Part shown: piece by piece, positions 41,364 through 51,782 of the stretch
Layout of the letters: the number at the start of each line of letters is the position of its first letter
Position numbering within the stretch: position 1 is the stretch's first letter
Assembly (NCBI GenBank): GCA_040365065.1
Contig: BAABNI010000006.1
Coordinates: 140,215 to 204,214, forward strand
DNA: 64,000 nt
Reading direction: 5' to 3'
DNA from: Pelagadaptatus aseana
Lineage (GTDB): Bacteria; Pseudomonadota; Gammaproteobacteria; Pseudomonadales; Cellvibrionaceae
Translations under genes and position numbers: made by a program
Notes under the pieces: model-generated
The model's database searches: none
What the model saw: the letters and a program-made list of their open reading frames with translations, nothing else
What the model was told of the DNA's origin: nothing

Positions 41364-41368
41364 AACAT

Positions 41369-41373
41369 CACCT
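41369..41373 (-). promoter_or_regulatory. Ribosome binding site deciding the giant gene start
   Basis: AGGTG on the minus strand, five bases before ATG 41361-41363. The upstream in-frame TTG at 41403-41405 lacks a comparable site, so the ATG was chosen. Confidence 0.7.
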
Positions 41374-41460
41374 AATAACAGTGCTTTTCGTATACGTTTA
41401 ATCAAACATCCCTAACCAGGCAATCGAGCTCGTCAGCTCTTATGCTTAAATCTGGTTACC

Positions 41461-41596
41461 CCACCCCTCCCCAGAGGTGGCTCAGGTATCAATTGATTGA
41501 AACTCAATTAGAGATAGACGATTTTGGCCACCAATAATGTTAAATCAGGTGCCAGCGATTACCTATTTTCACCCCCCCTACATGGGGGGTGTTTTT
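41461..41596 (-). promoter_or_regulatory. Leader region of the giant gene: candidate promoter and hairpins
   Basis: A weak sigma70-like match on the minus strand has TTGGTG (41529-41534), a 16-bp gap and TCTAAT (41507-41512). Upstream lies a perfect 8-bp stem CACCCCCC/GGGGGGTG (41570-41591), followed by five T on the plus strand, so it would terminate antisense rather than sense transcription. Inside the predicted 5' leader a second stem (41461-41480, CCACCTCT with AGGGGTGG, one G-T pair) could form. The promoter match is tentative; the hairpins are directly visible. Confidence 0.4.
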
Positions 41597-41627
41597 GGAT
41601 CTTTTTTGACTAAAAAAATACCCTTTC

Positions 41628-41660
41628 AGAAACAACAAGGGGTGCCACTGGCACCCCTTG
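41628..41660 (-). terminator. Terminator-like hairpin after tolC-type gene
   Basis: Perfect inverted repeat CAAGGGGTGCC-AGT-GGCACCCCTTG (41636-41660), followed on the minus strand by TTGTTTC. It is 30 bp after the stop of the outer-membrane channel gene. It would separate that transcript from the giant gene, at least partly. The U tract is interrupted, so efficiency is uncertain. Confidence 0.65.
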
Positions 41661-41690
41661 ATAAAAACCTTTAAAAACAAATGGTTAAGA

Positions 41691-43028
41691 TTATTTGGCC
41701 GAAGCCTCGAGCCAGCCATTAACCTGCGACAAATCCGCATCGATTAACACGCCAGCGGCACGCTTTAGTCGAATAAAATTGATTGCATAATCATTGCGAG
41801 CCGTAATGTAATTCATTTGCGCCATCGCAAGATCCTGTTGGGCATCCAAAACCGCAATCATGCCGTACAAACCCGACTGAAAACCCCGCTCACGATTATC
41901 CAGCACAGCCTGCTGTGCCACCACGGTCTGTTCCAACGCCTTGATCTGAGCGATATTGGCCACCACGCCGTGATAGGCGGATTGCGCCTGATTTTCAACA
42001 CCGCGTTTTACCTGGGTCAGATCTTCCTGAGCCTTATGCATCCGTTTTACGGCTTCGCGCTTGCGGGAAGAAACAGCCCCCCCCTGATAAATGGGCACAT
42101 CCAGAGTCAGCATTACATCTTGCTGCTCGATTTCATTTTGCCCCCCATACAGTGAGCCGCCGGACTCCTGAGTGTAATCCTGAATCACCAGCGACAGGGT
42201 TGGAAAATGACCAGCATTCTGAGCCCTGATTTCATATCGGGCTTCCTGCAACTGTTCCTGCGCCACCTTGACATCAGGGTTGGACTCCAGACCTCGATTG
42301 ACCCAATCCTCTGAACTGGCAGGCTCCGGAGATATCAACGGCAAATCCCGCTGCATTCCCTCGAGTCGCTCAGGTAAATGGCCGATTATCTCCAGCATGG
42401 CATAGCGGGCATCCCCATAGAGGCGTTGATATTCAACTTCCTGCGCAACCGAAGACAAATAGCGAGCCCGGGCATCCTGATATTCAGCCTCACGACCCAG
42501 ACCAGCGTCAAAGCTTTTCTTGGCGTAATTCAGATGCCCTTCTAAGGCTTTTTTCTCAGCCGCAATGGATGACAACTGCTCTCGAGCTTTGAGCAATTCG
42601 AAATAGGTTTCACCAACACGCAGCAACAGATCTTGATAGGCTTTTTCAAACTCAAAGTCCGCCCGGGTTCGAGCCACTTTGGCCTGCCCATAACGCATCC
42701 AGTACTCATAATTAAAAATCGACTGCGACAGGGTCAGAGTATCGGTATCGGTTTCGAAATCCTGCTGCCCGGAACCGAATACATCGTTAGGGGTCTGGAT
42801 GATATTCTGATCGGAATCCATTTGCTCAAGGGAATAGGTGATACCCGGCAATAATCTGGCACGCGCCTGCTTGACCGACTCTCCTACCGCCTCACGCTCA
42901 AACCCGGCACCAAGAAACTGTGGATCTGCAAGCTTGGCTTTATCGAGGATCTGCAACAGATTTTCCGCCCCGGCAGAATGCCCTATCAGCAAAGCGCCTG
43001 CAGCCAAACCATTAACCAACCACTTCAT
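41691..43028 (-). CDS. TolC-family outer-membrane channel
   Basis: A 445-residue outer-membrane efflux protein. The start is ATG 43026-43028, giving a signal peptide MKWLVNGLAAGALLIG with cleavage near Ala21; GGAG lies upstream of this codon, and an in-frame upstream start would bury the signal. Two homologous halves rich in long Ala/Gln/Glu helices (ALEGHLNYAKKSFDAGLG and QTVVAQQAVLDNRERGFQSG) with the usual closing YAINFIRLKRAAG are typical of TolC-like trimers. The family is known to form the outer-membrane duct of type I systems and efflux pumps. It lies directly upstream of the giant gene on the same strand, separated by a terminator-like hairpin, so it is the likely outer-membrane exit for the giant protein (inferred). 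The first half is clearly a complete gene, not a fragment. Confidence 0.9.
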   Translation of the reverse strand: MKWLVNGLAAGALLIGHSAGAENLLQILDKAKLADPQFLGAGFEREAVGESVKQARARLLPGITYSLEQMDSDQNIIQTPNDVFGSGQQDFETDTDTLTLSQSIFNYEYWMRYGQAKVARTRADFEFEKAYQDLLLRVGETYFELLKAREQLSSIAAEKKALEGHLNYAKKSFDAGLGREAEYQDARARYLSSVAQEVEYQRLYGDARYAMLEIIGHLPERLEGMQRDLPLISPEPASSEDWVNRGLESNPDVKVAQEQLQEARYEIRAQNAGHFPTLSLVIQDYTQESGGSLYGGQNEIEQQDVMLTLDVPIYQGGAVSSRKREAVKRMHKAQEDLTQVKRGVENQAQSAYHGVVANIAQIKALEQTVVAQQAVLDNRERGFQSGLYGMIAVLDAQQDLAMAQMNYITARNDYAINFIRLKRAAGVLIDADLSQVNGWLEASAK

Positions 43029-43113
43029 GTCCCTCTCCCTGTTACTGACTGTGCGTTCATGGGTGCTCATTTATAGACCAGATTCAGCCAAAATGCATAC
43101 CCCATTCGAGTAT

Positions 43114-43608
43114 TTAATTGCTCATCAGGTGTATACCTAAAACCTGCAATCGATCCCCTTGAACGGCAATGGTTATTTTTAAAGTACCACTGGAGCCAAA
43201 TTCACTGCGCTCCGAAAAACTGACGTTATAAAACAATGTGTAAACCTGGGCATCACCCAAATTTTTTACAAACTCTGAATGAGAATAGGCACCATCGGGC
43301 TTAAGCTGATAAAACGCTTTCTTAAGCCGGCGCAACTCAGAATACATGTCAGCCTTATCAATTCGAGCCTGCGCAGCCGGACTGAACATATCGTATACGG
43401 CATCGAAATCTTCCCGATTGAAAGCCTCACGAAACTGGTTGAACCATCGATCTCGAACAACACCGCTGACAACCACCGGCAATTCAGCCGTCTTATCAGA
43501 CTGCTCAGAAAAATCAGAAGAGGAATCGGGCTGAGTCAACCCGAAATACACAGTAGCCGCCAAATTGGCCAGCAGCAGAACAATCACCCAGCGCTGAAAT
43601 GTGCTCAT
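43114..43608 (-). CDS. Membrane-anchored NTF2-like hypothetical protein
   Basis: A 164-residue protein. Residues about 7-24 are a hydrophobic signal anchor (WVIVLLLANLAATVYFG). A Ser/Asp-rich linker precedes a periplasmic alpha+beta domain: WFNQFREAFNREDFDAVYDMFSPAAQARI, then a helix and four strands ending in LKITIAVQGDRLQVLGIHL. The helical front with a curved sheet is reminiscent of NTF2-like or DUF3887/DUF4019-type domains, but I cannot name the family. GGAG six bases before the ATG supports the start. It begins 30 bp after nfuA and is probably cotranscribed with it; it lies 85 bp before the TolC-type gene. Function is unknown. Confidence 0.7.
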   Translation of the reverse strand: MSTFQRWVIVLLLANLAATVYFGLTQPDSSSDFSEQSDKTAELPVVVSGVVRDRWFNQFREAFNREDFDAVYDMFSPAAQARIDKADMYSELRRLKKAFYQLKPDGAYSHSEFVKNLGDAQVYTLFYNVSFSERSEFGSSGTLKITIAVQGDRLQVLGIHLMSN

Positions 43609-43638
43609 GTTCTGCTCCAGCAGAAAGATCAGTACACC

Positions 43639-44223
43639 TTAGAAATAGGCGTGTGAAGTATCGGTATGATCAGTGACATCACGGACTCCGGTAACTTCCG
43701 GAACCTTCTCCATCAGGGTTTTTTCGACCCCTTCTTTCAGTGTGACATCCACCGCACTACAACCCTGACAGCCGCCGCCAAATTCCAGAATGGCAAAACC
43801 TTCTTCGGTAAAGGTTTTCAGTGTGACATTACCACCATGAGCCGCCAGACCGGGGTTTACATCGTTGTAAAGTACATAGTTGATGCGGTCTTCAACCGGG
43901 CTGTCATCGCTGACTTGTGGCATCTTGGAATTAGGCGCACGTATGGTCAGCTGGCCACCCATACGGTCGGCGTTGTAATCGACCTTGGCATCTTCGAGAA
44001 ACGGCACACTGCGCTCTTCAAAATGGGCCGCAAAGCCATTGAATTCGACGCGAATATCGCCTTCCTGCTCCTCTCCGGGGCGGCTGTAAGCAATACAGGT
44101 TTCCGCCTGAGGCGTACCGGGATTAGCCACAAACATACGGATACCAATGCCTTCACAATCTTGCTTGGCCAACAGTTCGCCCAGATACTCCTGAGCCGAT
44201 TCGGTAATAGTGACGTTTACCAT
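43639..44223 (-). CDS. nfuA: Fe-S biogenesis protein NfuA
   Basis: A 194-residue iron-sulfur carrier. The N-terminal half is a degenerate A-type (IscA-like) domain (VTITESAQEYLGELLAKQ, GIGIRMFVANPGTPQAET). The C-terminal Nfu domain has the cluster-binding CxxC at Cys152 and Cys155 in GGGCQGCSAVDVTLKEG. Two monomers share one 4Fe-4S cluster and pass it to apo-enzymes; aconitase is among the reported clients, and acnB lies in this window. Length and both domains match the gammaproteobacterial family. It is divergent from metH across 262 bp and is followed closely by the anchored NTF2-like gene. Confidence 0.96.
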   Translation of the reverse strand: MVNVTITESAQEYLGELLAKQDCEGIGIRMFVANPGTPQAETCIAYSRPGEEQEGDIRVEFNGFAAHFEERSVPFLEDAKVDYNADRMGGQLTIRAPNSKMPQVSDDSPVEDRINYVLYNDVNPGLAAHGGNVTLKTFTEEGFAILEFGGGCQGCSAVDVTLKEGVEKTLMEKVPEVTGVRDVTDHTDTSHAYF

Positions 44224-44403
44224 GAACGGATAATCCTAGAAATTTACAAAACGACCTTATTCTACAGCGTTTTACTCAGGTATAAAAACCTTCATTTATT
44301 GCGGCTTTTCCGAATAAGACCCCATAAAACATAGGTATTGACGAGCTTCTGCAAGACTGAACAATTCCTGTAGAATATCCCGCCAAAATACGGGCGAACA
44401 AAC

Positions 44404-44427
44404 CTATATCAAAATATTTTGATATAG
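44404..44427. promoter_or_regulatory. Perfect 24-bp palindrome upstream of metH (candidate operator)
   Basis: The half site CTATATCAAAAT is followed immediately by its exact reverse complement. It ends 58 bp before the metH ATG in the nfuA-metH intergenic region. A core of ATCAAAATATTTTGAT is reminiscent of operators described for ArsR-family methionine-cycle regulators (SahR type); it does not resemble MetJ boxes. No clear -10/-35 pair was found, though TAGAAT at 44371-44376 is a possible -10. Confidence 0.55.
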
Positions 44428-44485
44428 ATTAAAATGCGCCCTTATCAGTGTTTTTAATTAATGTTTTCCAACTCGAGTTTTACAG

Positions 44486-48184
<3,699 letters not shown>

Positions 48185-48200
48185 ATCCCTTTTGATGGAT

Positions 48201-48326
48201 GTCATCCCGAGTGCAAACGAGGGATCTCTATCAAGAGTCTCGAATATTCCGCAGGAGATCCCTCACATTCGTTCGGGATGACGGCGGTATTCCTTAGGGA
48301 TGACGGCTATATTCGTTCGGAATGAC
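48201..48326. repeat. Dispersed palindromic repeat downstream of metH
   Basis: GTCATCCCGA at 48201 and GGGATCTC at 48221 pair with GAGATCCC at 48255 and TTCGGGATGAC at 48272, forming an 82-bp hairpin. Degenerate half copies follow (GGGATGACGG near 48298 and TTCGGAATGAC near 48316). A related copy lies at 56945-57025. This is a REP/MITE-like intergenic repeat type common in marine proteobacteria. It fills the whole gap between metH and the next gene. Confidence 0.75.
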
Positions 48327-48341
48327 ATAAGTAGAGATACC

Positions 48342-48587
48342 ATGAGCAAGGACGCCGACCATAAAAAAAGCCCGGACTCTGATCCCAACAGGGAAAAGAG
48401 CCCGGGCTTTTTTGCAATCATTCTCAGCACCATCGCAGCTGCTTTTGGTGTTCAAAGCGAAAAGAACTACCAGCGAGATTTCAACAAAGGCAATATCTGG
48501 ATCTATATAGCCTCGGGCCTGATATTCACCATAATCTTTATTGTCGTGGTAGCCGCAGTGGTTTCAGCCGTGCTGGCTAACCACTAA
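48342..48587 (+). CDS. DUF2970 small membrane protein
   Basis: An 81-residue protein. A charged N-terminus (MSKDADHKKSPDSDP) leads to a conserved amphipathic segment with AAFGVQSEKNYQRDFNKG, then one C-terminal transmembrane helix (about 53-77). The GVQSxxNxxRDF signature followed by a membrane helix is that of DUF2970, of unknown function. The ATG at 48342 has only a weak GAGA upstream; the ATG choice excludes an upstream reading into the repeat. The first 24 codons overlap a terminator-like hairpin, unusual for a coding region. The gene follows metH on the same strand. Confidence 0.8.
   Translation: MSKDADHKKSPDSDPNREKSPGFFAIILSTIAAAFGVQSEKNYQRDFNKGNIWIYIASGLIFTIIFIVVVAAVVSAVLANH
48364..48413 (+). 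terminator. Terminator-like hairpin inside the DUF2970 coding start
   Basis: AAAAAAGCCCGG (48364-48375) pairs perfectly with CCGGGCTTTTTT (48402-48413), a GC-rich stem ending in six T with a 26-nt loop. It would end metH transcription on the plus strand, yet lies within codons 8-24 of the DUF2970 gene. Confidence 0.6.
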
Positions 48588-48604
48588 GAACTCTTATTGG
48601 ATTA

Positions 48605-49681
48605 TTATTGAATCTCTCTGGCCAACTGATCCAGACAGCCGATCACGCGATCACTGGCATCCTCCATATCCACAAAGCGCTTATGAGCTGTGTGGTTATC
48701 GCCATCAATCTCAAACTGCAAGGCATCCAATCCGCTGGAATGAACCGCCGCATGCGGCGCCTCAAGAGACTGGAAGGCATGACTGCGATTGTAGTGCTCA
48801 GCCCCTTCCCCCTGGTAGTACCATTTACCGAGACGGCACATGGTGTGGTCGGCAAAGTCAGCGGGATTTCCGCGCCCCGTAATTGCGGCTTTATATATAC
48901 TGGACTTCCAGGCAAGGTGATCCATTTTAACCGTCTCGATAAACCCGAGATCGGCATTGGCCTGAATACTGGCAGACATATCACGGGACAAATCGATGAC
49001 ACTCTCAATGGCCTGCATGCCCTGCCCCGCCTCTTCACAAAGGCTGACACAGGTTTCATGGGTTTCGGTGATGTGCTTATCGGTCTGCTCGATATCGTCA
49101 TCAATCTGAGCCACCAAGGTAGAAATTTCACTGCTGGCCTGACTGGCGCGCTGCGCCAGAGTCCTCACTTCATCGGCCACCACCGCGAAACCACGACCCT
49201 GCTCGCCGGCGCGGGCCGCTTCAATAGCGGCATTTAACGCCAGCAGATTGGTCTGCTCGGAAATATTGTTGATGGCACCAACAAATTGGGTAATTTCGGA
49301 AGCCACACCTTTTAATTTGGAGATACTCTGATGACTGATACTGGCTTTTTCGGCCACATCGTTGAGATCGGTATCAATGCGAGACAAGGTGCTTACAGCC
49401 TGATCGTAGACAACGCCGGTTTGCGTAATGCGATCCCGCTGAGCCATCATCGATTCCGAAAGGCTGGCAACCGTTTCGCGCACCTCACCCAGACCGCCAA
49501 AACTGCGCAGTAACAAATCAATCCTCTGATGGGAAAAATCGTCCACTTCCGGCTCGGCCTCAAGTTCGACAATCCTATTCCTGAGTGTCTCAACCTGAGC
49601 CATTAGCTCCTGCTTCTCGGATTCCAAAACCTGACACCGGGCTTCTAACCGATCCACTTCCTGTTGCTTTCCCCAAAACAT
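48605..49681 (-). CDS. Soluble methyl-accepting chemotaxis protein with CZB domain
   Basis: A 358-residue chemoreceptor with no transmembrane segment, so cytoplasmic. A coiled coil spans about 5-45. The kinase-contact hairpin tip is conserved (EQTNLLALNAAIEAARAGEQ, about 142-160, then GRGFAVVADEVRTLA). The C-terminal CZB zinc-binding domain has its four ligands: His255 (MDHLAWKS), Cys282 (CRLGKWY), His310 and His314 (APHAAVH). CZB domains are known to sense zinc or hypochlorous acid through the reactive cysteine. The start is ATG 49679-49681 with GGAG 11 bases upstream; a TTG nine codons earlier is possible. It converges on the DUF2970 gene with a 17-bp gap. No chemotaxis partner genes are adjacent. 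Confidence 0.9.
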   Translation of the reverse strand: MFWGKQQEVDRLEARCQVLESEKQELMAQVETLRNRIVELEAEPEVDDFSHQRIDLLLRSFGGLGEVRETVASLSESMMAQRDRITQTGVVYDQAVSTLSRIDTDLNDVAEKASISHQSISKLKGVASEITQFVGAINNISEQTNLLALNAAIEAARAGEQGRGFAVVADEVRTLAQRASQASSEISTLVAQIDDDIEQTDKHITETHETCVSLCEEAGQGMQAIESVIDLSRDMSASIQANADLGFIETVKMDHLAWKSSIYKAAITGRGNPADFADHTMCRLGKWYYQGEGAEHYNRSHAFQSLEAPHAAVHSSGLDALQFEIDGDNHTAHKRFVDMEDASDRVIGCLDQLAREIQ

Positions 49682-49786
49682 CGTTAATTTTTCTCCAAAA
49701 TGATTCAAACGACAGTCGAATAACTATCGGCCGATCGGGCACGTTCTGCACCCAAATATATAAAATCCGAACTATGGTTTGCTGAA

Positions 49787-50620
49787 CTATGGCTTGCTGA
49801 ACTTCAAGGTCATGCGATTGGATTCACCAATGGCAATCATCTTTGCTCGGTATTCCGGGTTGTCTTTGCTTCCCCTGAGCGAAGGAGGCAAACGCCAGAC
49901 CACCTCATCGGCACCCGGCTGATCCTGCGCATTGTGATTGATGTCGCTGGCTTCGATAAACGTAAAGCCAGCCAGTTCGGCTTGCTCAATCACATAGGAT
50001 TGTTTGAGGTAACCCCGCGAGCCATTGGCCCATTCATCACTTTTGGTTTCACTGGCCTGATGCTGAACGATCCCCAAAATACCGCCAGATTTGAGCGCCA
50101 TAAAAGACTCTGCCAATGCAGCTTTCAGATAGGCAGGATCAAATCGGTTGAGGTTATGCATGGCACGAATAAACAGCACTCGATCAGCCGTCGAGTTAAG
50201 TTCAGCGGGCATCGAACCAAACTGAAAACCACTGACCTCAGCGCCGTCAGCCACCCAACTACGTGCCTTTTTAGGCCACTGTGAGGTCCAGTTCAGTTTA
50301 TTTTGCAGCATCTGCTCACTGAAAAAACTGAAGTTGCGCAACAGATCAATGGAGTAATCAGCACCAATCAAATGGCCTTCAGGTCCGAGATAAGCCATTA
50401 AAATTTTGCTGTACCAACCACGGCCGGGCAACACTTCCACCACGGTCATCTCGGGCTTCACATCAAAGAATTCAAGGGTTTGTTGCGGGTGACGATAGGG
50501 GTACCGGGACTGCACTTCAGGGGTCTGACTGGCCAGCACCGTTTGCAGCCGGTTATCGTCAGCAACCGCAGTGAACGCTGTAAGGAAAATACCCAAGCCC
50601 ATTAACTGTCGTAGATTCAT
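49787..50620 (-). CDS. Exported class I methyltransferase-like protein
   Basis: A 277-residue protein starting at ATG 50618-50620 with AGGAG seven bases upstream. Residues 1-20 look like a signal peptide (MNLRQLMGLGIFLTAFTAVA before Asp-Asp). A Rossmann methyltransferase fold follows: motif I VVEVLPGRGWY (60-70), an acidic strand-2 end (HLIGADYS), and VLFIRAMHNLNRFD as motif IV-like. This matches the predicted periplasmic methyltransferase group COG4798, for which no substrate is established. A SAM-dependent enzyme in the periplasm would be odd, so these may be repurposed folds. It follows the channel gene by 51 bp on the same strand. Confidence 0.8.
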   Translation of the reverse strand: MNLRQLMGLGIFLTAFTAVADDNRLQTVLASQTPEVQSRYPYRHPQQTLEFFDVKPEMTVVEVLPGRGWYSKILMAYLGPEGHLIGADYSIDLLRNFSFFSEQMLQNKLNWTSQWPKKARSWVADGAEVSGFQFGSMPAELNSTADRVLFIRAMHNLNRFDPAYLKAALAESFMALKSGGILGIVQHQASETKSDEWANGSRGYLKQSYVIEQAELAGFTFIEASDINHNAQDQPGADEVVWRLPPSLRGSKDNPEYRAKMIAIGESNRMTLKFSKP

Positions 50621-50671
50621 CGTGTCGCTCCTGACTGTTATTCGTTTTGTTCGATTAATCGCTTTTTTCAA

Positions 50672-51484
50672 TCAACCGGTTTTCGACTGCAGTAATTGCT
50701 TCAATTCAGCAATCTCTGCCTGAATGTCTTTCAAAGTAGGCTCTCCTGCCAACTCTGCCTCTTCTTTGGCCATTTGCTGGTGCTCCTCTTCCATTACGCT
50801 GACCACAATACCGATCACCATATTGAGGAACGCAAACGCGGTAAAAAAGATAAACGTCAGGTAGTACGCCCAGCTGAAGCCATAAACCTCCATGGTCTCG
50901 TACATAACGTCTGTCCAATCTTCGAACGTCATAACCCGAAACAGAGTCAGCAAGCTGACCGCGATATCACCCCACAAGTCCGGATTGATGCTGGCAAAGA
51001 AAGTACTGCCTACAGCTGCGTAAATATAGAAGATGATAAACATCATCAACATCACATAGCCCAGTTGCGGCAGCGCCTTAAGCAGAGAATTGAGCAGCAT
51101 CCTTAACTCGGGGATGATGGATACCATACGCAGCACCCGGAAGATTCGGATCAACCGACCGATCAGAGCCATCTCACTGTCTTCAATAGGCACCAGGCTC
51201 ATCACCACAATTAAGGTGTCGAACACATTCCAACCATGATGAAAGAAGCGCTTTTTATCCGGCTCACCAATAAAGCGGATGATGATCTCAACCAGAAAGA
51301 AAATGGTGATGGTCCAATCCAGTATCGCCACAACACTGATCAGGCCCTCCGGCAGTTCGTAGGTTTTCACACCGATTACTAGAGCCGAGAAAATAATGAT
51401 GCCGATCACAAACAGCTCAAACAACTTATTGGAGCGGAGCTTAAAAAAGGCATTTTGGAGTTTGTCGTTAGTAACTTCAGACAT
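50672..51484 (-). CDS. Bacterial voltage-gated cation channel (NaChBac type)
   Basis: A 270-residue six-helix channel subunit of the BacNav family, acting as a tetramer in the inner membrane. S1-S4 fill about 20-125; the S4 voltage sensor carries Arg110, 113, 116 and 119 at three-residue spacing (GRLIRIFRVLRM). The pore loop reads FRVMTFEDWTDV with the selectivity positions Glu188, Asp189 and Asp192. S6 (208-231) leads to a C-terminal neck and coiled coil (240-268) that assembles the tetramer. Sodium channels usually have TLESW here; the extra aspartates resemble engineered calcium-selective CavAb. Weak ribosome site (TTGAG). The gene is isolated from hemB by a hairpin terminator and a small lipoprotein gene. 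Confidence 0.92.
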   Translation of the reverse strand: MSEVTNDKLQNAFFKLRSNKLFELFVIGIIIFSALVIGVKTYELPEGLISVVAILDWTITIFFLVEIIIRFIGEPDKKRFFHHGWNVFDTLIVVMSLVPIEDSEMALIGRLIRIFRVLRMVSIIPELRMLLNSLLKALPQLGYVMLMMFIIFYIYAAVGSTFFASINPDLWGDIAVSLLTLFRVMTFEDWTDVMYETMEVYGFSWAYYLTFIFFTAFAFLNMVIGIVVSVMEEEHQQMAKEEAELAGEPTLKDIQAEIAELKQLLQSKTG

Positions 51485-51518
51485 GATTTAACTCAAACAG
51501 TGGATTATCAGACACAAC

Positions 51519-51540
51519 AAAGCCGGATGAATCCGGCTTT
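51519..51540. terminator. Hairpin between DUF3012 gene and channel gene
   Basis: AAAGCCGGA-TGAA-TCCGGCTTT, a perfect 9-bp stem. On the plus strand it is followed by GGTTTTT, on the minus strand by GTTGTGTC, so the T tract favours plus-strand use, while the minus strand is the gene-bearing direction. It likely ends the hemB-DUF3012 transcript with moderate strength. Confidence 0.55.
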
Positions 51541-51602
51541 GGTTTTTCACTTAAATTGTTATCAGATCAATGCAATAGGATCGCGCTATTTCTAACGAGA
51601 TC

Positions 51603-51773
51603 TTATTTAAAGACACAATGCTTGGCAAAATCCGTGGCTTCATTAGCCGTCCAGTCGCCTTTGGGCTTGTCTTTAAGCATAGAGCACCACTTGTCACTGC
51701 CAACTTCAGGGGCACAGGCTGCCAACAACAGAACCGCAGCGATCAATGCCAAACTTTTGCTTATGATTGTCAT
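51603..51773 (-). CDS. DUF3012 small lipoprotein
   Basis: A 56-residue gene found by reading the gap between hemB and the channel gene. It encodes MTIISKSLALIAAVLLLAAC, a lipoprotein signal with lipobox LAAC (lipidated Cys20), then a 36-residue mature part with APEVGSDKWC, KPKGDWTANEA and AKHC. This matches DUF3012, a small family of unknown function. AGGAG lies six bases before the ATG (CTAGGAGACAATAATG on the minus strand). It starts 10 bp after hemB's stop, so it is probably cotranscribed. Two cysteines beyond the lipobox may form a disulfide. The residue after the lipobox cysteine is Ala, not Asp, so outer-membrane sorting is expected. Confidence 0.82.
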   Translation of the reverse strand: MTIISKSLALIAAVLLLAACAPEVGSDKWCSMLKDKPKGDWTANEATDFAKHCVFK

Positions 51774-51782
51774 TATTGTCTC

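Noticed and set aside
41364..41405. TTG start 42 bp upstream for the giant gene
   Set aside because: No ribosome site precedes it, whereas the ATG at 41363 has AGGTG five bases upstream.
48201..48326. Rho-independent terminator call for the metH repeat
   Set aside because: The arms lack a following T tract and a related copy occurs elsewhere, so a dispersed repeat is the better explanation.
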